Assembly: GCA_947499005.1 (NCBI GenBank)
Contig: CANMML010000002.1
Location: 1-64,000 of the forward strand
Length of the DNA: 64,000 bases
Reading direction: 5' to 3'
From: an uncultured Aquimarina sp.
Lineage (GTDB): Bacteria > Bacteroidota > Bacteroidia > Flavobacteriales > Flavobacteriaceae
Shown here: in pieces, positions 7,661-16,194 of the stretch
Numbering within the stretch: position 1 is the first letter of the stretch
Layout: every line of letters starts with the position of its first letter
Position numbers and translations under genes: made by a program
The notes under the pieces: model-generated
The model's input: only the letters and a program-made list of their open reading frames with translations
Databases searched by the model: none
What the model was told of the DNA's origin: nothing

Positions 7661-8137
7661 ATGAAAAAATTAAGATTACTATTTATTATAATTTCAGGAT
7701 GCTTAATCGTGAGTTGTAAAAATGAAAGTTTGATTACTACTGGAACTGGAGGGGCGGAATTTTTAGTTGGTAATTGGAAGTTGATAAACTATAGGGCTGA
7801 TGAAGGGGATGGAATTAAGGTGTTTATAGATGATTGTGAGCAAGAAAGTACATTGCATATTACGTTAGATAATTACAAACTAGTTCCATTCTTTGAAGGA
7901 GGCGATTATGGAGCTTGTACTGAGGGGTTGATAAATAAAGGGGAACATACTGTATTGGATAATCGTATAAGCTTTAATGGGAAGTTTACTTTGTTTAGTT
8001 TTACTGAGAATGTAACTTTTACAGCAAATGAAAACAGCCTTGTTTTAGTTTCAGTTCATAATACTTCTTCAAAAAATGCAGTAGCGGCTGAGAGTTCAAT
8101 ATTTATAGAAGAATATACCTTTACTAGAGTTAAATAA
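7661..8137 (+). CDS. Lipocalin-like lipoprotein
   Basis: 158 residues from the ATG at 7661 (MKKLRLLFIIISGCLIVSCK), a clear lipoprotein signal with lipobox Cys near residue 19. The upstream extension of the frame lacks family sense. The mature part begins FLVGNWKLINYRADEGDG and ends with beta-strand-rich sequence, the pattern of the small 'lipocalin family' or DUF-type lipoproteins of Bacteroidota, which start with a (L)xGxWxL motif. Two Cys (DDCEQES, GACTEG) could form a disulfide. No ligand or role can be assigned. It stands alone downstream of the DUF6341 duplication. Confidence 0.6.
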   Translation: MKKLRLLFIIISGCLIVSCKNESLITTGTGGAEFLVGNWKLINYRADEGDGIKVFIDDCEQESTLHITLDNYKLVPFFEGGDYGACTEGLINKGEHTVLDNRISFNGKFTLFSFTENVTFTANENSLVLVSVHNTSSKNAVAAESSIFIEEYTFTRVK

Positions 8138-8205
8138 TTCCTTACATAAGGGATTTACTTTTAGCAGTTGTTTTTTTCATGCTGTATTTTCTTCTAATTA
8201 ACGAA

Positions 8206-8985
8206 CTAATTAATACTAAAGAGATCCCGATCATCTAAGAAAGGAAATCGATCTCTAGTTTGAGTAACTTCTTTTTTAAATAAAGTAGCTTTCAATAGTG
8301 CTTCTTTTTCTGAAATTTCTGTCAAAGAGTTTCCTAAAGGATCAATAGTAATAGAGTGTCCAATGTAGGTAAGTTGATTTTCATCTTTCCCAACTCTATT
8401 AACACCTATAACATAACATTGATTTTCAATCGCTCTAGCCTTCAGTAACGTGTCCCATGCACTTACTCTTTTATCAGGCCAATTGGCTACACAAACCAGT
8501 AAATCGTAGTCTTCTACATTTCTTATGGCAACAGGAAAACGTAAATCATAACAGATGATAGGTTTTATTTTCCAGCCATTTATATCAAAAATCTTAATTT
8601 CATTTCCCGAAGTAAAGCAACGATTTTCGCCACCATAAGCGAATAAATGCTTTTTGTCATAGTATTGAATAGTTCCATTAGAGCTTACTAAAAGCATTCG
8701 GTTGTAAACGTTAGTATCTTCTTTGATCATGATGCTGCCCATTAAGTGAGTACCTGTTTGAGCTGCCATTTTTTCCATCCATTTTACCGTAGGTCCAGTC
8801 ATGGTTTCGGCTAAGTGCGTGTCAAAACAAAATCCTGTAGAAAATAACTCTGGTAAGACAATTAAATCAACGTTTTTAGTGTCAGCTATTTTTGATGCAA
8901 TGCGCACTAAATTTTGATCAGGTTGTTGCCATAACAGATCTATCTGTAGCAATAAGCAAGAGAGTGTTTCAGAGACATTTTTCAT
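8206..8985 (-). CDS. Carbon-nitrogen hydrolase, omega-amidase (YafV/Nit2-like)
   Basis: 259 residues with the nitrilase-superfamily triad: Glu46 in LPELFSTGF, Lys112 in YDKKHLFAYGGE and Cys145 in IICYDLRFP. The overall length and the LFAYGGE and NWPDKR motifs fit the YafV/Nit2 branch. These enzymes hydrolyse alpha-ketoglutaramate or alpha-ketosuccinamate in the methionine-salvage/glutamine-transamination route. No signal peptide, so cytoplasmic. Start ATG at 8985. Single gene, divergent from ileS. Confidence 0.85.
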   Translation of the reverse strand: MKNVSETLSCLLLQIDLLWQQPDQNLVRIASKIADTKNVDLIVLPELFSTGFCFDTHLAETMTGPTVKWMEKMAAQTGTHLMGSIMIKEDTNVYNRMLLVSSNGTIQYYDKKHLFAYGGENRCFTSGNEIKIFDINGWKIKPIICYDLRFPVAIRNVEDYDLLVCVANWPDKRVSAWDTLLKARAIENQCYVIGVNRVGKDENQLTYIGHSITIDPLGNSLTEISEKEALLKATLFKKEVTQTRDRFPFLDDRDLFSIN

Positions 8986-9193
8986 GAATATTGTTTAGGA
9001 ATAATTAAGTTACATAAATTCAGGCACTGCTTATGATTGAAGGGCAAAGATTTTTTAAAAAATGCCTATTTTCGCACATTGAAAGTAAATTACTTTGAGG
9101 CAAGCCCTTGAGGTGTTTACAAGAGACAAAATTTTGATTTCAAGGTAAGCCTAGGTATTAAACCCTATGGCAGTGCCAATAAAGCCATTACAC

Positions 9194-12100
9194 ATGAGCA
9201 CTAAGTTTGCAAGTTACAAGGGGTTAGATTTACCTAAAGTAGCAGAGGATATATTAGATTTTTGGAAAGCGGAGCAAATTTTTGAAAAAAGTATAGAAAC
9301 TCGTGAAGGGCACGAACCTTTTGTGTTTTTCGAAGGCCCACCTTCTGCAAACGGAATGCCTGGTATTCACCACGTAATGGCACGTGCTATTAAAGATATT
9401 TTTTGTCGTTATAAAACCCAAAAAGGATTCCAAGTAAAGCGTAAAGCGGGTTGGGATACTCATGGATTACCGGTAGAATTAGGTGTTGAGAAACAACTTG
9501 GGATCACGAAAGAGGATATTGGTAAGAAAATTACCATTGAAGAATACAACCAAGCATGTCGCGAAGCGGTAATGAAATATACCGATGTTTGGAACGATCT
9601 TACTGAAAAGATAGGGTATTGGGTAGATATGGAAGACCCATATATTACATACAAGCCTAAATACATGGAGTCGGTTTGGTGGTTGCTAAGTGAGTTGTAT
9701 AAAAAAGACTTGATCTATAAAGGATATACGATCCAGCCTTATTCTCCAAAAGCAGGGACAGGATTAAGTTCTCATGAATTGAATCAACCAGGAACGTATC
9801 AAGATGTTACCGATACTACAATTGTAGCCCAGTTTAAAGCTGTTGCCGATTCGCTTCCTGCATTTTTAAATGGATTTGGAACGATTCATTTCTTGGCTTG
9901 GACGACTACTCCTTGGACACTTCCAAGTAATACGGCGTTGACTGTTGGCCCAAAGATTGATTATGTATTAGTCGATACTTACAATCAATATACTTTCGAG
10001 CCAATAAAAGTAATTTTGGCTAAAAACTTAGTAGGAAAACAATTCGCTGGGAAAAAATTCCAACAAGTTGAAGAAGCATCAGCAGTAGAAGCATACAAAG
10101 AAGGCGATAAGGTAATTCCTTATTTGATTTTGACAGAATGTAAAGGAACTGATTTAGCTGGAATAAGATATGAGCAGTTATTAGATTATACCTTACCAGC
10201 TAATAATCCTGAAAATGCATTCAGAGTTATTTTAGGAGATTTCGTTACTACGGAAGATGGAACAGGTATTGTGCATACCGCGCCTACTTTTGGGGCAGAT
10301 GATGCTTTGGTAGCGAAACAAGCTACACCAGAAGTGCCACCGATGTTGGTGAAAGATGCCAATGATAACTTAGTGCCATTAGTAGATCTTCAAGGGAAGT
10401 TTACTTCTCATATGGGAGAATTTGCTGGTAAGTATGTGAAAAATGCATACTACAATGAAGGAGAGGCTCCTGATAAATCTGTAGATGTAGAAATCGCTAT
10501 TAAGCTTAAGATAGAAAATAAAGCATTTAAGGTAGAGAAGTATGTGCACAGTTATCCAAACTGCTGGCGTACTGATAAGCCTATTTTGTATTACCCATTA
10601 GATTCATGGTTTATAAAAGTGACGGATGTTAAAAACCGTATGCATGAATTGAATTTAGGAATCAATTGGAAGCCAAAAGCGACTGGGGAAGGACGTTTTG
10701 GAAATTGGTTAGCCAATGCTAATGACTGGAACTTATCACGTTCTCGTTATTGGGGAATTCCATTACCGATTTGGCGTACTGAAGACAAAACCGAGGAAAT
10801 TTGTATTGGTTCTGTGGCTGAATTAAAGGCAGAAATTACAAAAGCATTAGCTGCTGGGGTAATGTCTACAGATCCTTTTGCTGATTTTGAGGCAGGAGAT
10901 ATGTCTGAAGACAACTATGCGAAGATCGATTTACATAAAAATATTGTAGATGAAATAACATTAGTTTCGTCTTCAGGTCAACCCATGAAACGTGAAAGTG
11001 ATTTGATCGATGTGTGGTTCGATAGTGGTTCGATGCCTGTAGCACAATGGCATTATCCTTTTGAAAATAAAGAGAAAGTTGAAGCAGGTGATCGCAAAGC
11101 AGATTTTATTGCAGAGGGAGTAGATCAAACGCGTGGATGGTTTTATACCCTTCATGCCATAGCGACTATGATTTTTGATGATGTAGCCTACAAAAACGTA
11201 GTGTCTAATGGATTGGTTTTAGATAAGAATGGCCAGAAAATGTCTAAGCGTTTAGGAAATGCTGTAGATCCATTTTCGACTTTAGATAAATTTGGGCCCG
11301 ATGCTACGCGTTGGTATATGATTAGCAATGCAAATCCTTGGGATAATTTGAAATTTGATCTAGAAGGTATTGCAGAAGTGCGTCGTAAGTTCTTTGGAAC
11401 GCTTTACAATACGTATTCATTCTTTTCATTATATGCTAATATTGATGGCTTCAATTATAGTGAAGCTGAAATTCCTTTAGAAGAGCGTCCAGAAATTGAT
11501 CAGTGGATTTTAAGTGAATTAAATACATTGATTTCTAAAGTTGATGTTTTTTATTCAGAATACGAGCCAACGAAAGCAACTCGTGCTATTTCAGATTTTG
11601 TACAAGAAAATTTGAGTAACTGGTACGTGCGTTTATGTCGTCGCCGTTTTTGGAAAGGAGAATATGCTCAAGATAAAATTTCTGCATATCAAACCTTATA
11701 TACCTGTATGTTAACGGTTGCGAAATTAGGAGCTCCTGTAGCACCATTTTATATGGATCGTTTGTACAAAGATTTAGTAGCTACAACAGGAATTGAAAGT
11801 TTCGAAAGTGTGCATTTGGCTGAATTCCCAAAAGCAAATTCAGCTTATGTGAATGAAAGCTTAGAGCAAAAAATGCAGAAGGCACAATTGGTATCTTCAT
11901 TGGTGCTTTCATTACGTCAAAAGGAGAAAATCAAAGTGCGTCAGCCATTGCAACGTATTATGATTCCGGTACTAAATGAAAGAGAAAGACAAGAAATTGA
12001 AGCGGTAGCAGATTTAATAAAAAGTGAGGTAAACGTTAAAGATATTGAACTTTTAGATGATGCTTCTGGTATTTTAGTGAAGCAAATTAAGCCAAACTTT

Positions 12101-12598
12101 AAGGCATTAGGCCCTCGATTTGGGAAGGATATGAAATTGATTGCGAATGAAATACAAAAGTTCGATCAAGATCAGATTAATGCTTTAGAACGAAGCGGAG
12201 AATACCCTTTAGAAATTAACGAGAAAAGTATTACATTGCAGCTGAGCGATGTAGTGATTTCGTCTCAAGATATAGAAGGCTGGTTGGTAGCTAATGCTAG
12301 TGGAATGACGGTAGCACTTGATGTGACGTTAACACCAGTATTGAAAAATGAAGGTGTTGCAAGAGAGCTTGTAAATCGTATCCAAAACATCCGTAAGGAT
12401 AGTGATTTTGAAGTAACAGATAATATTAAAGTTACTTTCGAAAACAACACAGAAGTAGAATTAGCCGTAGCAGAAAATGCGGACTATATCAAAGCGGAGA
12501 CGTTGGCAACTAGCATCGGTTTTGAAGGAGAATTAAATGAAGGAATTGAAATAGAATTTGATGAAGTAAAAACTAGAATTAACATTCAAAAAATATAA
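9194..12598 (+). CDS. ileS: Isoleucine--tRNA ligase
   Basis: About 1134 residues from the ATG at 9194 (MSTKFASYKGLDLPKVAE), the usual flavobacterial start. The frame is open from an ATG 27 bases earlier, but those nine residues are not family-like. Class I synthetase: HIGH-type motif as PGIHH around residues 55-60, editing-domain motif TTPWTLPSNTAL, and KMSKR at about residues 682-686 in NGQKMSKRLGN. The anticodon-binding domain follows (LSNWYVRLCRRRFWKGEY). The GIHH/KMSKR combination is typical of the second, eukaryote-like IleRS clade, which tends to be less sensitive to mupirocin; that is family knowledge only. Charges tRNA-Ile in the cytoplasm. The dksA-like gene follows after 6 bases. 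Confidence 0.97.
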   Translation: MSTKFASYKGLDLPKVAEDILDFWKAEQIFEKSIETREGHEPFVFFEGPPSANGMPGIHHVMARAIKDIFCRYKTQKGFQVKRKAGWDTHGLPVELGVEKQLGITKEDIGKKITIEEYNQACREAVMKYTDVWNDLTEKIGYWVDMEDPYITYKPKYMESVWWLLSELYKKDLIYKGYTIQPYSPKAGTGLSSHELNQPGTYQDVTDTTIVAQFKAVADSLPAFLNGFGTIHFLAWTTTPWTLPSNTALTVGPKIDYVLVDTYNQYTFEPIKVILAKNLVGKQFAGKKFQQVEEASAVEAYKEGDKVIPYLILTECKGTDLAGIRYEQLLDYTLPANNPENAFRVILGDFVTTEDGTGIVHTAPTFGADDALVAKQATPEVPPMLVKDANDNLVPLVDLQGKFTSHMGEFAGKYVKNAYYNEGEAPDKSVDVEIAIKLKIENKAFKVEKYVHSYPNCWRTDKPILYYPLDSWFIKVTDVKNRMHELNLGINWKPKATGEGRFGNWLANANDWNLSRSRYWGIPLPIWRTEDKTEEICIGSVAELKAEITKALAAGVMSTDPFADFEAGDMSEDNYAKIDLHKNIVDEITLVSSSGQPMKRESDLIDVWFDSGSMPVAQWHYPFENKEKVEAGDRKADFIAEGVDQTRGWFYTLHAIATMIFDDVAYKNVVSNGLVLDKNGQKMSKRLGNAVDPFSTLDKFGPDATRWYMISNANPWDNLKFDLEGIAEVRRKFFGTLYNTYSFFSLYANIDGFNYSEAEIPLEERPEIDQWILSELNTLISKVDVFYSEYEPTKATRAISDFVQENLSNWYVRLCRRRFWKGEYAQDKISAYQTLYTCMLTVAKLGAPVAPFYMDRLYKDLVATTGIESFESVHLAEFPKANSAYVNESLEQKMQKAQLVSSLVLSLRQKEKIKVRQPLQRIMIPVLNERERQEIEAVADLIKSEVNVKDIELLDDASGILVKQIKPNFKALGPRFGKDMKLIANEIQKFDQDQINALERSGEYPLEINEKSITLQLSDVVISSQDIEGWLVANASGMTVALDVTLTPVLKNEGVARELVNRIQNIRKDSDFEVTDNIKVTFENNTEVELAVAENADYIKAETLATSIGFEGELNEGIEIEFDEVKTRINIQKI

Positions 12599-12604
12599 AA
12601 TATT

Positions 12605-12994
12605 ATGGCGCAAAAAGACATGAAGGTTCGTTTTTCAGATGAACACCTAGAGGAGTTTAAACAAATCATTTTAGGTAAAATTGAGCAAGCTAAGCGAGAT
12701 TTAGAAATGTTAAAGAGTGCCTATTTGAATGATAAAAATAATGGTACCGATGATACCTCTCCAACATTTAAAGCGTTTGAAGAGGGTAGTGAAACTATGT
12801 CAAAAGAAGCTAATGCACAATTAGCAATCCGTCAAGAAAAATTTATCCGTGATTTGAAAAATGCCTTAAATCGCATCGAGAATAAGACTTACGGGATTTG
12901 TCGTGTTACAGGAGAATTAATTAATCCTGAACGTTTAAAGCTTGTGCCTCATGCTACACTTAGCATTAAGGCAAAGAACATGCAAAAAAAATAA
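12605..12994 (+). CDS. TraR/DksA-family protein with a degenerate zinc finger
   Basis: 129 residues, starting 6 bases after ileS and probably in the same transcript. An N-terminal coiled-coil region (EHLEEFKQIILGKIEQAKRD) is followed by TYGICRVTGELINPERLKLV, the DksA C4 zinc-finger position. Only the first Cys of the canonical set remains. This cysteine loss is usual in the Bacteroidota branch of the family, so I do not read it as decay. DksA proteins bind in the RNA-polymerase secondary channel and modulate rRNA and stress promoters with ppGpp; whether this branch does so is inference. The C-terminus is Lys-rich (AKNMQKK). Confidence 0.82.
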   Translation: MAQKDMKVRFSDEHLEEFKQIILGKIEQAKRDLEMLKSAYLNDKNNGTDDTSPTFKAFEEGSETMSKEANAQLAIRQEKFIRDLKNALNRIENKTYGICRVTGELINPERLKLVPHATLSIKAKNMQKK

Positions 12995-13080
12995 CATATT
13001 TTTTTGATCACGTATTTAATTCTTTTGCAAAATTCAAAGGGATTGTAATGGTATGATCGGAATAACGCCAAGCAAATATA

Positions 13081-13119
13081 GGCTCGAGGTAGTAATTTTT
13101 ACGATCTCGAGTCTTTTTT
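13081..13119 (+). terminator. Intrinsic terminator downstream of ileS-dksA-like
   Basis: GGCTCGAG (13081-13088) pairs with CTCGAGTC (13106-13113, one G-T pair), with further pairing of GTA/TAC inside, followed by TTTTTT. Confidence 0.7.
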
Positions 13120-13163
13120 GTATAAAGCCTTCTATGGTCGAATTGCAAATTTGTAGAATATAG

Positions 13164-13313
13164 TATGAACCTGAGTTTAAGTTGAGGTACATTGAAAAAA
13201 CAGGAGAATTTATTAATCTACAATTTGCCGTCACACCCGAGAAATCAGGTGTCCCCCAAAAGAAAAGTAAGTTTCCAGTTTTACTTGATCGATTTGCAGT
13301 TCTAGTGATGTAA
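13164..13313 (+). pseudogene. Possible gene remnant without a start codon
   Basis: This 49-codon frame follows a stop and has no ATG/GTG/TTG near its beginning. It nevertheless reads with protein-like composition (EFKLRYIEKTGEFINLQFAV, then PVLLDRFAVLVM) and ordinary codon use. It could be the 3' end of a deleted gene; chance is also plausible. No family recognised. Confidence 0.25.
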
Positions 13314-13490
13314 TCCTATTGTTATTGCGGCTAGCCTTTGTGTTTGTTGGTTATAGAGTAAGGTATAAAGTAGCTTTTACAGAATGTAAGAATACACGGT
13401 TAAGATACTCCTATATTGCTTTTTTTCTGTAATTATCTATTTCTATTAGCGTATTTCAAACAGCTCATTGAGGTAATTTCCTTTTGCGTG

Positions 13491-13521
13491 TTTGGATATC
13501 TTCTTTTGAGAGTTATATTTG
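13491..13521 (+). promoter_or_regulatory. Bacteroidota-type promoter for lspA
   Basis: TTTG at 13491-13494, exactly 19 bases, then TATATTTG at 13514-13521. Both elements match the phylum consensus, and the ATG of lspA lies 26 bases further on. Confidence 0.75.
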
Positions 13522-13547
13522 AAGTTAAATAAATGAAGTAGCGCCTA

Positions 13548-14156
13548 ATGACATTAAAGAAATCGGTATTCCTAATTTTAATAGTGCTTATTATTGATCA
13601 GTGGTCAAAAATTTACATTAAAACTCATTTCCAATTAGGTCAATCTATTGAAGTTTTCGAATGGTTTAAGATTCATTTCATCGAGAATGAAGGTATGGCT
13701 TGGGGTAAAAAAATACCTGGTAGTTATGGGAAATTATTTCTTAGTTTATTTCGTTTAGTTGCTATCGCTGGTATAGGTTACTGGCTGTGGGATAGTATTA
13801 GGAAAAATGCTTCTTCGATCCTTATTGTCAGTATTTCGTTAATCTTTGCAGGAGCTGTAGGTAATATTCTAGATTCTGTATTCTATGGTTTATTTTTTGA
13901 TCATAGTGTTGGGCAAGTAGCTGGTTTTTTACCAGAATCTGGAGGCTATGCATCTATTTTTTATGGGAAGGTGGTAGATATGCTTTATTTTCCAATTTGG
14001 GAGGGTGTTTTGCCGAGTTGGATACCGTTTTATGGAGGAAAGCATTTTCTGTTTTTTAATGCTATTTTCAACGTAGCAGATTCTGCGATCTCAATTGCAG
14101 TGATGTTGCTGATTCTATTTAATAAGAGAGTCTTTCCTAAAGAGGCATCAAATTAA
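13548..14156 (+). CDS. lspA: Signal peptidase II (lipoprotein signal peptidase)
   Basis: 202 residues, four predicted membrane segments. The two catalytic aspartates are visible as Asp109 in AGAVGNILDS and Asp178 in FNVADSAI; the conserved DQWSK near the N-terminus and NEGMAWG are also present. It cleaves the signal peptide of diacylglyceryl-modified prolipoproteins in the inner membrane, and the window itself encodes several predicted lipoproteins. A Bacteroidota-specific loop (about residues 113-165) makes it longer than the 160-residue E. coli enzyme, as usual in this phylum. Transcribed from its own promoter. Confidence 0.95.
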   Translation: MTLKKSVFLILIVLIIDQWSKIYIKTHFQLGQSIEVFEWFKIHFIENEGMAWGKKIPGSYGKLFLSLFRLVAIAGIGYWLWDSIRKNASSILIVSISLIFAGAVGNILDSVFYGLFFDHSVGQVAGFLPESGGYASIFYGKVVDMLYFPIWEGVLPSWIPFYGGKHFLFFNAIFNVADSAISIAVMLLILFNKRVFPKEASN

Positions 14157-14384
14157 TTTTGTTTAAAGAAAAAGTTTGAATGCTTGTTTATGTTAAGTGA
14201 GTAAATAGTATTGATAATATGTACTTAAAAAGCATTCAACCATCATATTGGATCAATAACAATAGCTATTGGGTTTAGTTCTAGAATTTATTAGTGTACA
14301 GTGTGATGGATCATGTTTTGTATGATCTAAATTTAACTTTTTAGCGCTTTTGTTAAAAAGAGTGTTTTGTAAATTAGTTTATTG

Positions 14385-14795
14385 CTAGCAAGCCGTATTA
14401 AAGATTTGGTCGAAAGTACTCATAGAGACAGGTTTAGATAAATAACCGTCTACGAGCTCTATATCGTTTGCTTTCTTGAAATCCATAGGGTCTATAGATG
14501 AACTTACGACGTATAGTGACAATTTGTTTTCAATATCTTCTCGAATATCTTTAAACTCATTTAAAAATTCCCAGCCATTCATGATAGGCATATTAATGTC
14601 TAGAAAAATAAGTTCAGGGATATTTTTTCTTTTCTCTGTAGGAGATAAATTTTGAAAATATTCTATCGCTTCTTTTCCGTTTTTGAAAACAAGGATATTG
14701 GTACAGAGCTTTTTCAGTCTGAGCAGTTTTATTAAAAGTTTTGTGTATATCGTGTCATCATCGATTATACATGTCAACTTGGGAGTGGGGGTCAT
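14385..14795 (-). CDS. Single-domain response regulator (CheY-like receiver)
   Basis: 136 residues consisting only of a receiver domain. Acidic pocket IDDD (residues 11-14), phospho-acceptor Asp66 in LIFLDINMPIMNGWEF, the Ser/Thr switch region VVSSS (97-101) and Lys121 in LSKPV. No output domain, so it acts by protein contact; it may relay phosphate from a hybrid kinase, which is not encoded nearby. The C-terminus ends at Cys136, within normal family length. It is oriented with the rodA-mreB operon but separated from it by about 145 bases. Confidence 0.88.
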   Translation of the reverse strand: MTPTPKLTCIIDDDTIYTKLLIKLLRLKKLCTNILVFKNGKEAIEYFQNLSPTEKRKNIPELIFLDINMPIMNGWEFLNEFKDIREDIENKLSLYVVSSSIDPMDFKKANDIELVDGYLSKPVSMSTFDQIFNTAC

Positions 14796-14940
14796 CTAGT
14801 AAGATTGCATGTTGTTACTATTGCATAGAAACGAAAAATACACCTAAGATTGAAATTAAATAGATGAAATACATCTAAACTCGAAGAAAAACACACTTGA
14901 AGGATGGTACTTTTAAGACGACATACAATTTAGCACCTAT

Positions 14941-16191
14941 CTAACGTTTATTTCTGTCGGCATCCATCTTAAGAAAGACAAATAATAGAATGGTAAAAGC
15001 CCATAAACTAGATCCTCCATAACTTAAAAATGGGAGCGGAATACCAACGGTAGGTAAAAGCCCAATTACCATTCCGATATTGATTAAGAAATGAAAAAAC
15101 AAGATAGATACAACACCATAGCCATAGACTCTACTAAATTGACTTTTTTGTCTTTCGGCAAGATGTAATACACGAAGACATAGCCCTAGAAAAGCAATTA
15201 TGAAAGCAAGACTTCCGATAAATCCCCATTCTTCTCCTGCGGCACTGAAAATATAATCTGTATGTTGTTCTGGGACAAAATTCCCTTGAGTTTGAGAGCC
15301 TTCAGTCCATCCTTTTCCAAACCATCGACCATTACCAATAGCGATTTCACTTTGATTAGTATTGTACCCTATACCCCTAGTGTCTTTCGTTTTTCCTAAA
15401 ACAATATTGAATCGATCTCTATGATGTTGTTTGAAAACATTGTGAAATACAAAATCTACAGAATAGCAATAAGCCGACATAGCTGCAAATCCCCCCAAAA
15501 GGAATAAAAGGATTCCTCGTTGTTTTTTAAGGAAGTAATAAATGATGATACCCAGGATAAAAAGACTACCAACAACCCAGTTAACACCAAAGAGTAATGT
15601 TAGGATAAAGAGTGATGCAATTGTAAAAAGAATGAAAAGAATATAGCCTGTTAATCCTTCTCTATGCAATGGAAATAGAAAAGCAGCAAAAATCATAGCA
15701 CTTCCAGCATCAGGTTGGGCAAGAATAAGTAAAGCAGGAATGGCAATGATAAGGGCTATATAGCCTAGGGATTTTAAGTTTTTTAAATCAGTTTGTATGT
15801 CGCTGATGTATTTCGATAAAGCGAGAGCGGTGCCAATCTTAGCAAATTCGGAAGGTTGTAATGTAAATGATCCGATACTATACCAAGAAGTGGCTCCTGA
15901 GATTGTTTTTCCAAATGGAAATAAGCCAACTAAAAGTAATAGTGAAGCCAAATAAATAATACTAGAAAAGCGTTCAAAGAATCTAGTGTCAGTACTTATA
16001 ATTACTATAATAAGCGCCAAGCTTGCCCCAATCCATAAAAACTGTTTTCCAGAATATTGAGCTAAGTCAAAGAAGGCAGGGGTATCTGGATTATAGGTGG
16101 TCGAATAGATGTTTACCCAGCCAAAAGCAAGTAAAAACAAAAAGAAAAGAATACTTAGCCAATCGATGGCGCCAATACTCGATTTTGACAT
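14941..16191 (-). CDS. rodA: Rod-shape determining protein RodA (SEDS glycosyltransferase)
   Basis: 416 residues with about ten membrane segments. SEDS-family features: GATSWYSIGSFTLQPSEFAK (about residues 99-118) and the C-terminal PTVGIPLPFLSYGGSSLWAF. It polymerises lipid II into glycan strands for lateral wall growth and works with the transpeptidase encoded immediately upstream, mrdA. The gap between the mrdA stop and the rodA ATG is 3 bases, a tight operon. ATG at 16191. Last gene of the mreBCD-mrdA-rodA unit. Confidence 0.95.
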   Translation of the reverse strand: MSKSSIGAIDWLSILFFLFLLAFGWVNIYSTTYNPDTPAFFDLAQYSGKQFLWIGASLALIIVIISTDTRFFERFSSIIYLASLLLLVGLFPFGKTISGATSWYSIGSFTLQPSEFAKIGTALALSKYISDIQTDLKNLKSLGYIALIIAIPALLILAQPDAGSAMIFAAFLFPLHREGLTGYILFILFTIASLFILTLLFGVNWVVGSLFILGIIIYYFLKKQRGILLFLLGGFAAMSAYCYSVDFVFHNVFKQHHRDRFNIVLGKTKDTRGIGYNTNQSEIAIGNGRWFGKGWTEGSQTQGNFVPEQHTDYIFSAAGEEWGFIGSLAFIIAFLGLCLRVLHLAERQKSQFSRVYGYGVVSILFFHFLINIGMVIGLLPTVGIPLPFLSYGGSSLWAFTILLFVFLKMDADRNKR

Positions 16192-16194
16192 ACA

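Larger units (their letters stand above)
12995..13547. other. 553-base gap between the dksA-like gene and lspA
   Basis: It holds the terminator at 13081, a possible 49-codon gene remnant at 13164 and the lspA promoter at 13491. No tRNA or other RNA gene fold was recognised in the remainder (13320-13490). Confidence 0.6.
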
